This document shows, piece by piece, positions 1 through 7,300 of a stretch of 10,581 nucleotides of DNA. Where the stretch lies: assembly GCA_963516475.1 (NCBI GenBank), contig CAUQBR010000027.1, positions 1-10,581 on the forward strand, in the 5' to 3' direction. The DNA is from JABCPE02 sp963516475. Lineage in GTDB: Bacteria; Bacteroidota; Bacteroidia; Flavobacteriales; Weeksellaceae. A program made the position numbers and the translations under genes. The notes below the pieces were generated by a model. That model ran no database searches, had not been told where the DNA came from, and saw only the letters and a list, made by a program, of their open reading frames with translations. Positions within the stretch are counted from its first letter, which is position 1, and every line of letters begins with the position of its first letter.

Positions 1-3
1 AAG

Positions 4-405
4 ATGGGAAAAATAAAGAATTTTCAAGATTTAAAAAATCAAAAAGAAGAACTCAAAGCGGAAATCAAAGAAATAGAATCTGTGCTGAGTTTTGAAAACC
101 CGAGAAAAACCTTAGGGGTGATTACTAATGGAGTTACAGAGAAATATTTAGGTGGAATGATGGATTCTGGATTAGCCCAAAATGCTTCTTTTTTGGCGAA
201 TAAATTTTTGCTTCCCTCTTTGGAGGCAGGTTCTGCTAAGCTGCTTACCAATGCACTCTTGAAAAGGGTAAGGCCTTCCATGAAAAAAACATTGATAGGA
301 TTAGGGGTAGCTGTCCTGACTCCTATTATCATTATGCAGATTAAAAAAAGATTGGATAATTTTCAGCAGAAAGAAACAGCAAAAAGTTTAAGTAAATTGA
401 TATAA
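4..405 (+). CDS. Small membrane-associated protein of unknown function
   Basis: I do not recognise a named family. The 133-residue protein begins with a charged, probably coiled-coil helix (about residues 8-28, rich in K and E). An amphipathic middle follows, then one hydrophobic segment at about 96-112 (from TLIGLG to IIIM), followed at once by basic residues KKR and a polar tail. This suggests a small single-pass inner-membrane or membrane-bound protein. Only three bases precede the ATG in the window, so the leader cannot be checked and a start further upstream cannot be excluded. It may be the last gene of an operon beginning outside the window, because a strong terminator overlaps its stop codon. 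Coding status is likely from length, composition and the terminator position; function is unknown. Confidence 0.7.
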   Translation: MGKIKNFQDLKNQKEELKAEIKEIESVLSFENPRKTLGVITNGVTEKYLGGMMDSGLAQNASFLANKFLLPSLEAGSAKLLTNALLKRVRPSMKKTLIGLGVAVLTPIIIMQIKKRLDNFQQKETAKSLSKLI

Positions 406-443
406 AACAAAAAAAACATCCATTTTGGGTGTTTTTTTGTTTT
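404..443 (+). terminator. Intrinsic terminator after the first gene
   Basis: The left arm at 404-421 (A-rich, ending ACATCC) pairs with the right arm at 427-443 (starting GGGTG, then T-rich) around a 5-base loop. There is one G-U pair and one unpaired A. The right arm doubles as the U tract. The stem begins at the stop codon. It also lies inside the upstream extension of the next reading frame, which argues against that extension being translated. Confidence 0.8.
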
Positions 444-481
444 ATTATCATAGGTCAATGCAAACCCTATACAAGAAGTCT

Positions 482-489
482 TATCTTTG
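482..489 (+). promoter_or_regulatory. Bacteroidota -7 promoter element for the VOC gene
   Basis: TATCTTTG matches the Bacteroidota -7 consensus TAnnTTTG and lies 20 bases before the ATG at 510, giving a leader of roughly 15 bases. I see no good TTTG -33 element at the usual distance, so this is a partial match. It supports 510 rather than the in-frame codon at 429 as the start. Confidence 0.45.
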
Positions 490-509
490 TTCCATTAAAA
501 ATTGAGATA

Positions 510-995
510 ATGGAAAATTATAAAACACCAGAACAGACAAAGATAGGGCATGTTCATTTAAAAGTATCTAATTTGGATAAGGCATTGAGTTTTTATCGAG
601 ATTTATTGGGATTGGAAGTAACTCAGTATTTTGGAGAAGATGCTGTGTTTTTATCCGCAGGGGGATATCACCATCACATAGCATTGAACACTTGGTATTC
701 TAAAGATGCACCAAAAGCGCGTCCAAACACCGTGGGGCTGTATCATGTTGCATTTCTTTATCCTACAAGGAGAGATTTAGCATTGATTGTCAAAAGATTG
801 AAGGATAATGGTTATCCAATTATTGGAGGAACAGATCATGGGGTTTCTGAGGCGATATACCTTACAGATCCTGATGGGAATGGGGTAGAACTCTATTGGG
901 ACAGACCAAAAGAACAATGGCCGAGAACAGAAAATGGAGATCTTATGATGTATAACGGATTTTTGGATATAGAAATGTTATTAAAAGAGATTTAA
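510..995 (+). CDS. VOC superfamily (glyoxalase / CatE-like dioxygenase fold) protein
   Basis: This 161-residue protein has the vicinal oxygen chelate fold. HVHLKV at 14-19 followed by LDKALSFY is the first VOC strand and helix. YHVAF at 78-82 and DPDGNGVELYWDRP at 120-133 supply the other metal-site strands. By family analogy the metal ligands are H14, H79 and E127. The second half, with VSEAIYLTDPDGNG, resembles the CatE type of catechol 2,3-dioxygenase-like proteins. Those usually have two such modules in about 285 residues; this protein has one, so the active site would need a dimer. The substrate cannot be told. The start at 510 is preferred because the longer frame from 429 contains the upstream terminator and the promoter. 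It is followed 16 bases later by the MoaF-like gene, probably as one operon. Confidence 0.85.
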   Translation: MENYKTPEQTKIGHVHLKVSNLDKALSFYRDLLGLEVTQYFGEDAVFLSAGGYHHHIALNTWYSKDAPKARPNTVGLYHVAFLYPTRRDLALIVKRLKDNGYPIIGGTDHGVSEAIYLTDPDGNGVELYWDRPKEQWPRTENGDLMMYNGFLDIEMLLKEI

Positions 996-1011
996 TTAAG
1001 AAGAAATAAAA

Positions 1012-1320
1012 ATGAGTGAAATTCAAGTAATAGGAAATAAATTCAGAGCAGATTTTGGACAATATGTTTTTGAATTAAATTTTGAAAGTGAAACAGAGTT
1101 GGGTTTTAGATACCTCAAAGGAGGAGAAAATGATGATGTAGAGAAGGTTTCTATCAATAAAGTAGAAATTAGACCGAATGTATATATGGTGTCTTGGCAA
1201 GAAAAAACAGGAACTTCTGTGGTGCATTTAGAAGATTTTGAAAATGAAATTGTATATAGCAATATTACTTTACCAGATAATACATTTATCAATTTGAAAG
1301 GAACTTTAACGAAAATATAA
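1012..1320 (+). CDS. Small MoaF-like (lipocalin-type) protein
   Basis: The 102-residue protein is predicted to be mostly beta strand. Its most distinctive stretch is at 58-86, with VSWQE at 60-64, then VVHLEDFE (70-77) and VYSNIT (81-86). This pattern recalls the MoaF-related small proteins, calycin-like barrels first seen in molybdenum cofactor loci; I make this assignment from memory of the motif and without an alignment. No molybdopterin gene is nearby, so a cofactor role is not supported. It follows the VOC gene by 16 bases with an A-rich leader, so the two are likely co-transcribed. An incomplete second copy of the VOC gene end and of this gene's first codons lies just downstream. Confidence 0.7.
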   Translation: MSEIQVIGNKFRADFGQYVFELNFESETELGFRYLKGGENDDVEKVSINKVEIRPNVYMVSWQEKTGTSVVHLEDFENEIVYSNITLPDNTFINLKGTLTKI

Positions 1321-1342
1321 AATTAGACTTAAATCCAAACAC

Positions 1343-1408
1343 TCTATGATTGTATAACGGATTTTTGGATATAGAAATGTTATTAAAAGAAATCTAATAA
1401 AAATGAGT
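1343..1408 (+). pseudogene. Remnant of a duplicated VOC gene 3' end plus the next gene's start
   Basis: Positions 1351-1390 repeat 949-988 exactly (40 bases), and 1396-1408 repeat 1005-1017 exactly (13 bases, AATAAAAATGAGT, spanning the next gene's ATG). The repeated part encodes the last 14 residues of the VOC protein, YNGFLDIEMLLKEI, and its stop. The two coding differences, GAG/GAA and ATT/ATC, are both silent. After ATGAGT the similarity ends. The simplest reading is a former tandem copy of the VOC plus MoaF-like unit, of which only this joint survives. Confidence 0.85.
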
Positions 1409-1413
1409 AAAAA

Positions 1414-1448
1414 AATAAAGGGCTGTTTTTATATTACAGCCCTTTATT
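1414..1448. terminator. Bidirectional terminator between convergent genes
   Basis: A perfect 13-bp inverted repeat, AATAAAGGGCTGT against ACAGCCCTTTATT, encloses a 9-base loop. It lies between the plus-strand MoaF-like gene and the minus-strand T9SS-domain gene. It contains the minus-strand stop codon (1444-1446) and is flanked by A-rich and T-rich runs, so it can serve both directions. Confidence 0.85.
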
Positions 1449-1785
1449 GTTTAATTACTTGAATGATTTTCTGTGTGTTGTTACTCAGCACATACCTCAT
1501 TAGGTATTTCCCTTGTTTCAGCCTATCTACTCTTATTTCGGAATAGTTCGCATTGATTTGGACATCTGCAACTACATTCCCTAAAATAGAGTAAAATGTA
1601 GCAGATTTTATCTTTACATTAGGGTCAGAAGTTTTTAGATATAAAAAATCCTTTGCAGGGTTCGGATAAGCAATAAGCTCCTTATCATTCGCCGTTTGTG
1701 ATGATTTTCCTGTTTGAAAACTCTGAGCCTCCATCTGCCCAAAACCTATAATACTGAAAAAAAACAAAAATAAAAGTTTCCTCAT
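1444..1785 (-). CDS. Minimal secreted protein with a T9SS type A sorting domain
   Basis: The 113-residue protein starts MRKLLFLFFFSI, a clear Sec signal peptide with a probable cut after MEA (about residue 20). A short polar linker follows. From about residue 37 to the end it is a type A C-terminal sorting domain: YPNPAKD at 40-46, a strand-rich middle with ILGN, the late KQGKYLMRYV turn and strand, and a lysine-containing end. Type A domains route cargo through the type IX secretion system across the outer membrane. Here there is essentially no cargo: the protein is a signal peptide plus a sorting domain. An in-frame ATG 13 codons upstream (1824) was rejected because the signal peptide begins at 1785, a GGGAG leader precedes that ATG, and a promoter lies inside the extension. 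It is probably a single-gene unit. Confidence 0.85.
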   Translation of the reverse strand: MRKLLFLFFFSIIGFGQMEAQSFQTGKSSQTANDKELIAYPNPAKDFLYLKTSDPNVKIKSATFYSILGNVVADVQINANYSEIRVDRLKQGKYLMRYVLSNNTQKIIQVIKQ

Positions 1786-1811
1786 ACTCCCAAAATCAAT
1801 TTTTATTTCTA

Positions 1812-1841
1812 CAAAAATAATCAAAAAATACTAAAAACAAA
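1812..1841 (-). promoter_or_regulatory. Bacteroidota promoter for the T9SS-domain gene
   Basis: Read on the minus strand, TTTG (1841-1838), an 18-base spacer and TATTTTTG (1819-1812) match the consensus TTTG-N19-TAnnTTTG closely. Transcription would begin near 1807, leaving a leader of about 20 bases before the ATG at 1785. Confidence 0.65.
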
Positions 1842-1918
1842 AAATAATTAAAAATAAATTTCAACTATAAATTTACAAAAACCATTCCAAAAAATAAGAG
1901 GTATTAAATTAAAAATAT

Positions 1919-1926
1919 TACTTTTG
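1919..1926 (+). promoter_or_regulatory. -7 element abutting the lptB start codon
   Basis: TACTTTTG matches TAnnTTTG and ends only four bases before the lptB ATG at 1931. If used, transcription would start at or within a base or two of the A of the ATG, giving a leaderless message. No good -33 TTTG is seen 18-20 bases upstream, so this is a partial match. Confidence 0.45.
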
Positions 1927-1930
1927 TTTC

Positions 1931-2659
1931 ATGATTTTACGAGGAGACAATTTGATAAAAGAATACGGCCCTAAAAAAGTAGTAAAAGGGGTAAGTTTAG
2001 AAGTGAAAAAAGGCGAAATAGTAGGGCTTCTAGGCCCGAATGGAGCTGGAAAAACCACCACTTTCTACATGATAGTAGGGCTGGTAAAACCTACTTCTGG
2101 CGAGATAACCTTGGACGGAAAGGATATCACACAAGATGCGATGTATAAAAGGGCGCAGAAAGGCGTGGGATATTTGGCGCAGGAGGCTTCTATTTTTAGA
2201 AAATTGTCAGTAGAAGATAATATTTTATCAGTTTTACAATTGACCAATAAGTCTGCAAGTGAGCAAAAAAATAGACTGGAAGAGCTTTTGGATGAGTTTT
2301 CCTTGCAGCATGTACGCAGAAATAGGGGAGATCTGCTCTCTGGTGGGGAGAGAAGAAGAACAGAAATCGCCCGATGTCTGGCGACAGATCCAGATTTTAT
2401 TCTTTTGGATGAGCCTTTTGCGGGGGTAGACCCTATTGCGGTGGAGGATATTCAGAAAATCATCCGTTCCCTTGTAAAAAAGGATATAGGGGTGCTTATT
2501 ACCGACCACAATGTCCAGCAGACCCTTGCTATTACCAATAAAACATACATCATGTTTGAAGGAAAAATCTTGAAAGAGGGCATTCCAGAAGATTTGGCGA
2601 ATGACCCGCAGGTAAGACAGGCATACCTTGGAGAGAATTTCCGTTTTGAAAAAATCTAA
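1931..2659 (+). CDS. lptB: LPS export ABC transporter ATP-binding protein LptB
   Basis: LptB is the cytoplasmic ATPase of the LptB2FG transporter, which extracts lipopolysaccharide from the inner membrane and drives it along the Lpt bridge. The 242-residue protein has every ABC ATPase motif: Walker A GPNGAGKTT at 35-43, Q-loop Q84, signature LSGGE at 136-140, Walker B FILLDEP at 156-162 with E161, D-loop GVD at 165-167, and switch H193 in ITDHNV. The opening MILRGDNLIKEYG and the phrase LLGPNGAGKTTTFYMIVGLVKP are typical of the LptB branch rather than of branched amino acid transporters. Length is normal. The start is fixed by the family N-terminus even though it leaves almost no leader. yaaA follows after 13 bases, probably co-transcribed. 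Confidence 0.95.
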   Translation: MILRGDNLIKEYGPKKVVKGVSLEVKKGEIVGLLGPNGAGKTTTFYMIVGLVKPTSGEITLDGKDITQDAMYKRAQKGVGYLAQEASIFRKLSVEDNILSVLQLTNKSASEQKNRLEELLDEFSLQHVRRNRGDLLSGGERRRTEIARCLATDPDFILLDEPFAGVDPIAVEDIQKIIRSLVKKDIGVLITDHNVQQTLAITNKTYIMFEGKILKEGIPEDLANDPQVRQAYLGENFRFEKI

Positions 2660-2672
2660 CGAAAAAATTAAT

Positions 2673-3431
2673 ATGAAAATAATTACTTCTCCAGCTAAAT
2701 TGATGAAAGTTGGGGTTTCTTCGGAATTTATAAAGCCTACCGAGCCTCAGTTTATAGAGGATTCGGTTTTTATTCAGTCTTATTTAAAGGAAAAAACGCC
2801 TAATTTCTTGGCGGAACTTATGGAGCTTTCTCCAAAATTAGCCGATGAAAACTGGGAAAGAAACCAAAACTGGAAAAAAAATCCATCCGAAAATGAGTCT
2901 GCTCCAGCCATGTTGGCTTTTACGGGCGAGGTCTATCGTGGGTTGGATGCCCAGAGTTTGGATAAAAAGGCGATTGATTATTTACAGGAGCATTACAGAA
3001 TGCTTTCGGGGCTGTATGGACTGTTGAAGCCTTCTGACCGCATTATGCTGTATCGACTGGAAATGGGGCGAAAATTTCAGTTTGATAAGTATAAAAATCT
3101 ATACGAATTTTGGTCGGACAAGATTACGGAACAGCTTAATTCTGAGCTAAATGAAGGCGAACTTCTGCTCAATTTGGCAAGTAATGAATATTTTAAAGTA
3201 GTAAATCGTAAAAAACTCCACGTCCAAGTGGTTGATTTTGACTTTTATGAAATGAAAACGGGGAAGCCCAAAACCATAGTGGTTTATACGAAACACGCCA
3301 GAGGGCTGGTGGTGCGTTTCTGTGCGGAAAATAATGTTCGTTCCTTGGAAGAGCTGAAAGCCTTTGGCGAAGAAGGATATCTGCTAAATGATGAACTTTC
3401 CACAGAGAATAAACTCATTTTTATGAGGTAG
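2673..3431 (+). CDS. yaaA: Peroxide stress protein YaaA (UPF0246/DUF328)
   Basis: YaaA lowers intracellular free iron and limits DNA and protein damage during hydrogen peroxide stress in E. coli; its biochemical activity is a DNA-binding fold with a helix-hairpin-helix. The 252-residue sequence matches the family along its length: the N-terminus MKIITSPAKLM with K9, FTGEVYRGLDA, YRMLSGLYGLLKPSD, YRLEMG, LYEFWSDKIT, LLNLASNEYFK, and YTKHARGLVVRF near the C-terminus. The open frame extends 15 codons upstream into lptB, but the family N-terminus and the ATG at 2673 fix the start. It lies 13 bases after lptB and is followed by a strong terminator, so the two probably form one operon. I see no peroxide-responsive operator. 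Confidence 0.93.
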   Translation: MKIITSPAKLMKVGVSSEFIKPTEPQFIEDSVFIQSYLKEKTPNFLAELMELSPKLADENWERNQNWKKNPSENESAPAMLAFTGEVYRGLDAQSLDKKAIDYLQEHYRMLSGLYGLLKPSDRIMLYRLEMGRKFQFDKYKNLYEFWSDKITEQLNSELNEGELLLNLASNEYFKVVNRKKLHVQVVDFDFYEMKTGKPKTIVVYTKHARGLVVRFCAENNVRSLEELKAFGEEGYLLNDELSTENKLIFMR

Positions 3432-3462
3432 GATTTTGTAAATACTTATTTATTAATATATT

Positions 3463-3500
3463 ACAGAGACAAAAATGTATATTTTTGTCTCTGTTTTTTT
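3463..3500 (+). terminator. Intrinsic terminator of the lptB-yaaA operon
   Basis: A perfect 14-bp stem, ACAGAGACAAAAAT against ATTTTTGTCTCTGT, closes a 4-base loop (GTAT) and runs into further T residues. The plus-strand U tract is strong. It may also help the convergent minus-strand lipoprotein gene, but that side lacks a clear U tract. Confidence 0.9.
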
Positions 3501-3528
3501 ATATTCAGTTCAGAAATATTGATTAAAG

Positions 3529-3849
3529 TTACTCTCCGATACAGCTGCCAATCGCTTTATCTACGCGTTCATCCAAATCTTTGGGAGGATTATCCATAGA
3601 TATATCAACAATTTCATCATTGCTGAGGCTCTCATTAAGCTTGTTCATCGCACATTCGCAATATTCTCTCGCCTCACTTTCTTTTAATCCAGAATTTTCG
3701 ATACAAGATTTCACGCCTTCTTCTATAAAGGTTTCGCGGAGGCCGTCGCTGTATGCATTTTTAATTTTTTCTGTTACTTTTTGAGCTGAATCACTGCTGC
3801 ATGCACCTAAAATAAACATCGCAGATAAGATGAAAATAGATTTTTTCAT
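3529..3849 (-). CDS. Small cysteine-containing lipoprotein
   Basis: The 106-residue protein starts MKKSIFILSAMFILGAC, a signal peptide with lipobox LGAC, so C17 should be lipidated. The mature part is acidic and helical and carries four more cysteines at 49, 64, 66 and 103. YCECAMNKL (63-71) is a CxC helix of the kind seen in small Bacteroidota lipoproteins of unknown role, where the cysteines may form a disulfide-stapled helical hairpin. An in-frame ATG seven codons upstream was rejected because it would put polar residues before the signal peptide and lies close to the promoter. It converges on yaaA, is divergent from the PadR gene, and appears to be transcribed alone. Confidence 0.8.
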   Translation of the reverse strand: MKKSIFILSAMFILGACSSDSAQKVTEKIKNAYSDGLRETFIEEGVKSCIENSGLKESEAREYCECAMNKLNESLSNDEIVDISMDNPPKDLDERVDKAIGSCIGE

Positions 3850-3867
3850 GATGAAATAATTTAAAAA

Positions 3868-3875
3868 CAAATTTA
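3868..3875 (-). promoter_or_regulatory. -7 element for the small lipoprotein gene
   Basis: On the minus strand TAAATTTG matches TAnnTTTG and lies 18 bases before the ATG at 3849, a normal distance for a short leader. No clear -33 TTTG is present at 18-20 bases, so the match is partial. Confidence 0.4.
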
Positions 3876-3943
3876 ATGAAATATTTTTAATACTGATAAT
3901 CAGGAGTTTAATTCATTTTGTTTTAAAATTCAACTACTTTGCA

Positions 3944-3973
3944 TTGCATAATACCTTATTATTCGTATATTTG
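3944..3973 (+). promoter_or_regulatory. Bacteroidota promoter for the PadR-PspC operon
   Basis: TTG (3944-3946), a 19-base spacer and TATATTTG (3966-3973) fit the Bacteroidota pattern. Transcription would begin near 3980, with a leader of about 40 bases to the ATG at 4024. Confidence 0.6.
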
Positions 3974-3997
3974 TGGTGTAAAATAAGATGAACACCA
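3974..3997 (+). promoter_or_regulatory. Candidate PadR operator
   Basis: TGGTGT (3974-3979) and ACACCA (3992-3997) form a perfect 6-bp inverted repeat with a 12-base spacer. It starts at the base after the -7 element and covers the likely transcription start. PadR proteins are dimers that usually repress their own operons through such dyads, so an autoregulatory role is a reasonable inference from position. Confidence 0.4.
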
Positions 3998-4023
3998 ATC
4001 ATTAACTATATAAAAAACAAAGA

Positions 4024-4353
4024 ATGAATATCGAAAACACGAAAGCGCAGATGAGAAAAGGAATACTGGAATTTTGTATTCTGAGCCTCATCAAGAGAAG
4101 AGAGATGTATGTTTTGGATTTGATGGAGGAACTGAAAAAAGCCGATATGGAAGTAGTAGAAGGAACGCTCTATCCGCTGCTGACAAGGCTGAAAAATGCA
4201 GAAATCCTCTCTTACCGCTGGGAAGAATCCACAGGAGGGCCGCCCAGAAAGTATTATAAACTCACGGAGAAAGGGGAGCTTTTCATAGCGGAGTTAGACA
4301 AAACATGGAGCCAATTAACAGAATCAGTAACACAAATCACAAAAAATCAATAA
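4024..4353 (+). CDS. PadR family transcriptional regulator
   Basis: The 109-residue protein is a short (subfamily 2 type) PadR winged-helix repressor. QMRKGILEFCILSLIKRREMYVLDLMEELKK (about 9-39) is the opening helix pair, VVEGTLYPLLTRLKNAEIL (44-62) is the recognition helix region, and GGPPRKYYKLTEKG (71-84) is the wing. The last helix is the dimerisation helix. The stop codon is one base from the ATG of the PspC-domain gene, so translation is probably coupled. In Bacteroidota this PadR-PspC pairing is common, and the regulator is thought to control its partner in an envelope-stress setting. A candidate operator lies in its promoter region. Confidence 0.92.
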   Translation: MNIENTKAQMRKGILEFCILSLIKRREMYVLDLMEELKKADMEVVEGTLYPLLTRLKNAEILSYRWEESTGGPPRKYYKLTEKGELFIAELDKTWSQLTESVTQITKNQ

Positions 4354-7300
4354 CATGAACAAGACAATATCTATCTCATTAGCAGGTTTTTCCTTCATTA
4401 TAGAAGAGCAGGCCTACGAGAAACTAAACGCTTATTTACAAGCGCTTCGGAATTCTTTGGAAAAAGATGAAGCCGATGAAGTGATGTACGATATAGAAAT
4501 CAGGATTGCAGAAATTTTCAGAGAAAATCTTGATAAAAGAGAAGTCGTAAATAGTGATGATGTGGAGAAAGTCATCGCTCAGTTAGGAACTCCAGAGGCC
4601 ATAGAAGGGCAGAGTGAAGAAAATGTAGGGCAGGAAACTTCCCAAGAAAAGACAAGAAAAGAACTTTTCCGAGATATGAAAAGAGGCAAGATAGCAGGTG
4701 TCTGCGCGGGATTGGCTCAGTATTTTGGGATGGATATCTCGCTGATGAGGATTATTTGGATTCTGGTGTTTATTTTCACTGTGGGCTTTGTTTCTGTGGT
4801 AGCCTATGTCATTCTGTGGGTAGTGCTTCCAGAGGCAGAGACGGCATCAGATTTTCTGAAAATGCAGGGAAAACCTATCAATTTTGACAGCCTTAAAGAA
4901 GCAGGGCAGAGGGTAAGTTCTTTTTACAATGAGAATAAATCAGAAATAGCCAAAACAGGAGCTGATATCTGGAAAGTTGCCCGAATTGTTTTAGGGTGTA
5001 TAATGGCTATTCTTGCTGTTAAGTTTTTGATATCTTTATTTTTATCACTTTTGGTTCTTTTAGGAGGTTGGGATTTTCAGTTTTTGGGAATGTATGAGGA
5101 TTTGGATGAGTTCAATTTTATTTTTGACTTAAATGACGAAACAAGGTATGTCTTCATGGCAATCGTTACAATCGCAATTTTAATTCCTACAATTGTCTTT
5201 ATGGCATTGAGTACCAAATTGTTTTCTCCTAAAACAAAAATAAGATATTGGGGCTTTCTAGTGGGATTTCTTACTATTTGTTTATTAGTTTTAGGTATTT
5301 ATTTTGGTTTCTTAGTATCAAAAAAACAACTGATTTACAGCGGAAACAATTTTCAGGAGGAGCGCGTATCTATCAATACCCAGTCGAATGTCCTTACCCT
5401 TGATTTGAAGCGGGTAGAGATTCCGCAGAACTTTAGAGCCTATGGAGATGATATTTTTTCGGATAAGAAAAAAATCTATAAAGAAGATTATCCAGATGTC
5501 TATATTACAAGAAGAAATGATGTAAAACAGCCGTATATCATGATTAGAAAAAAAGCCGATGGCTATAATATCCCTATCGGTCTGAGTGTTCCTGTGGAAG
5601 TTTCTGGTAATGTGGTATTGCTGCCGAACTATATAAGTTATTCCTATGAACAAAGATTTCGGGATTATGATGTGGACTATGAGCTGGTCATTCCTGAAAC
5701 TATGGAAATCAGGGATTTAAGCGATGGTAGAGTAGATATCCACGGAGATGAGCACGGATTTTATAGAGAAGAAAGAGAATATCAGCCAGAACCACAGCTG
5801 GAATCAGACACCATATCAACAGTTAGAAAATACTAACTAAACTAAATTTCAAAGTATTTTTAAATAATGTTTTGCAGAGTTGCAGAGCATTATTTTTTAA
5901 CATCAAAATATAAAGTGTGCATAATGCTTTTTGAAAAAAATAATGTAGATTTGCTCCTTTAACTTTTAATCATGAGAAAAATAATAGGATCATTACTGCT
6001 GAAGCTTCTAGGCTGGAAGGTGGTGCTGGAAGGGGATTTAGAGAATCTGAACCGCTGTGTGCTTATCGTAGCGCCACATACGGACAACATTGAATATCTT
6101 TTGGGGAATTTAGTTTATTGGAAATACAATAAACCGCTGAGAGTCATCATAAAAGATGCTCATACTAAGGCTTGGTATGGCTTCATTGTCAAGGCGTTAG
6201 GCGGGATAGGAATTAATCGTTCCCAAAGGAATAATCTTGTACAATTTGTCACTGATTTGTTTAAAAAAGAGGATTTCAGTTTGGTAATTTGCCCAGAAGG
6301 AACGCGCTCCCGAGTGGAAAAATGGAAACTCGGATTTTATCATATGGCGCTGGGTGCGAGGGTTCCGATAGTTTTTGGAGCAGCAGATTTTAAAACTAAA
6401 AAAATTCACATCGGGAGAAAAATCAGCGTAGAAGACTTGGAAACTCGCTCTTTTGAAAGCATAATGGATGAAATTCAGGACTATTACAAGGATTTTACGC
6501 CGAAGTATCCAGAAAAGTGGAATCCAAAAATTTATTAAAAATTCTTGAAAATTTTGCAGATAGTTAAAAAAATCATATATTTGCCTAGTATATTATAAAA
6601 ATAAAAAATGAAAAGAATAGTTTATACATTTTGCACAGCAGTATGTGTCTTATTTACAGCAGTATCTTGTTCTAGATCAAATGATTCTGGGGTAGATGAT
6701 TTGGGAGGTGGAATTACAAATAATAATTTCTCTAATGAGGTTACTAGAGTAGCCCCCTTAGACCTTATCCAGAAAATGGCTGCTGGTGGAGCAACTATCC
6801 ATGGAGGTACCAATCCTCCTAGAGTAGAAGGATTTTTTAAAACAGGGGGGATGTTACAACTCAGACATTCTACTCTTGGAGCTCAAGATCCTTTAATAAA
6901 TAAAATTCATGATGGATTTTACTATAAATTCTATCAACAGAATGGCGCTAAGTTAAAAGTGAATTATCAAAACTTTACTATGAACTATGGAGCAAGAGGC
7001 GTGGATGCTGTTATCTCAGGAGAAGGAAATAAGTTTACGATTTTCTTCATAAATAAACAGATGGATTTGACTACCATCTCAGGAGAAATTTCTGTGAATG
7101 ATATAGGAGAATTATCAATAAGTAATTTCCAACAAGCGGTTATCAACAAATATGAAGATAGTTACTCTCCTGTAGGAACTGTACGCGTTTTTAAAAGTGA
7201 AACAGGCTATGCAGATAGTGCCAGAGAATTTTAATTGACAAAATTGTTGATTATTTATCACCACTTTTTTCCTGTCTAATTAAAAAATTGTTTAACCTTA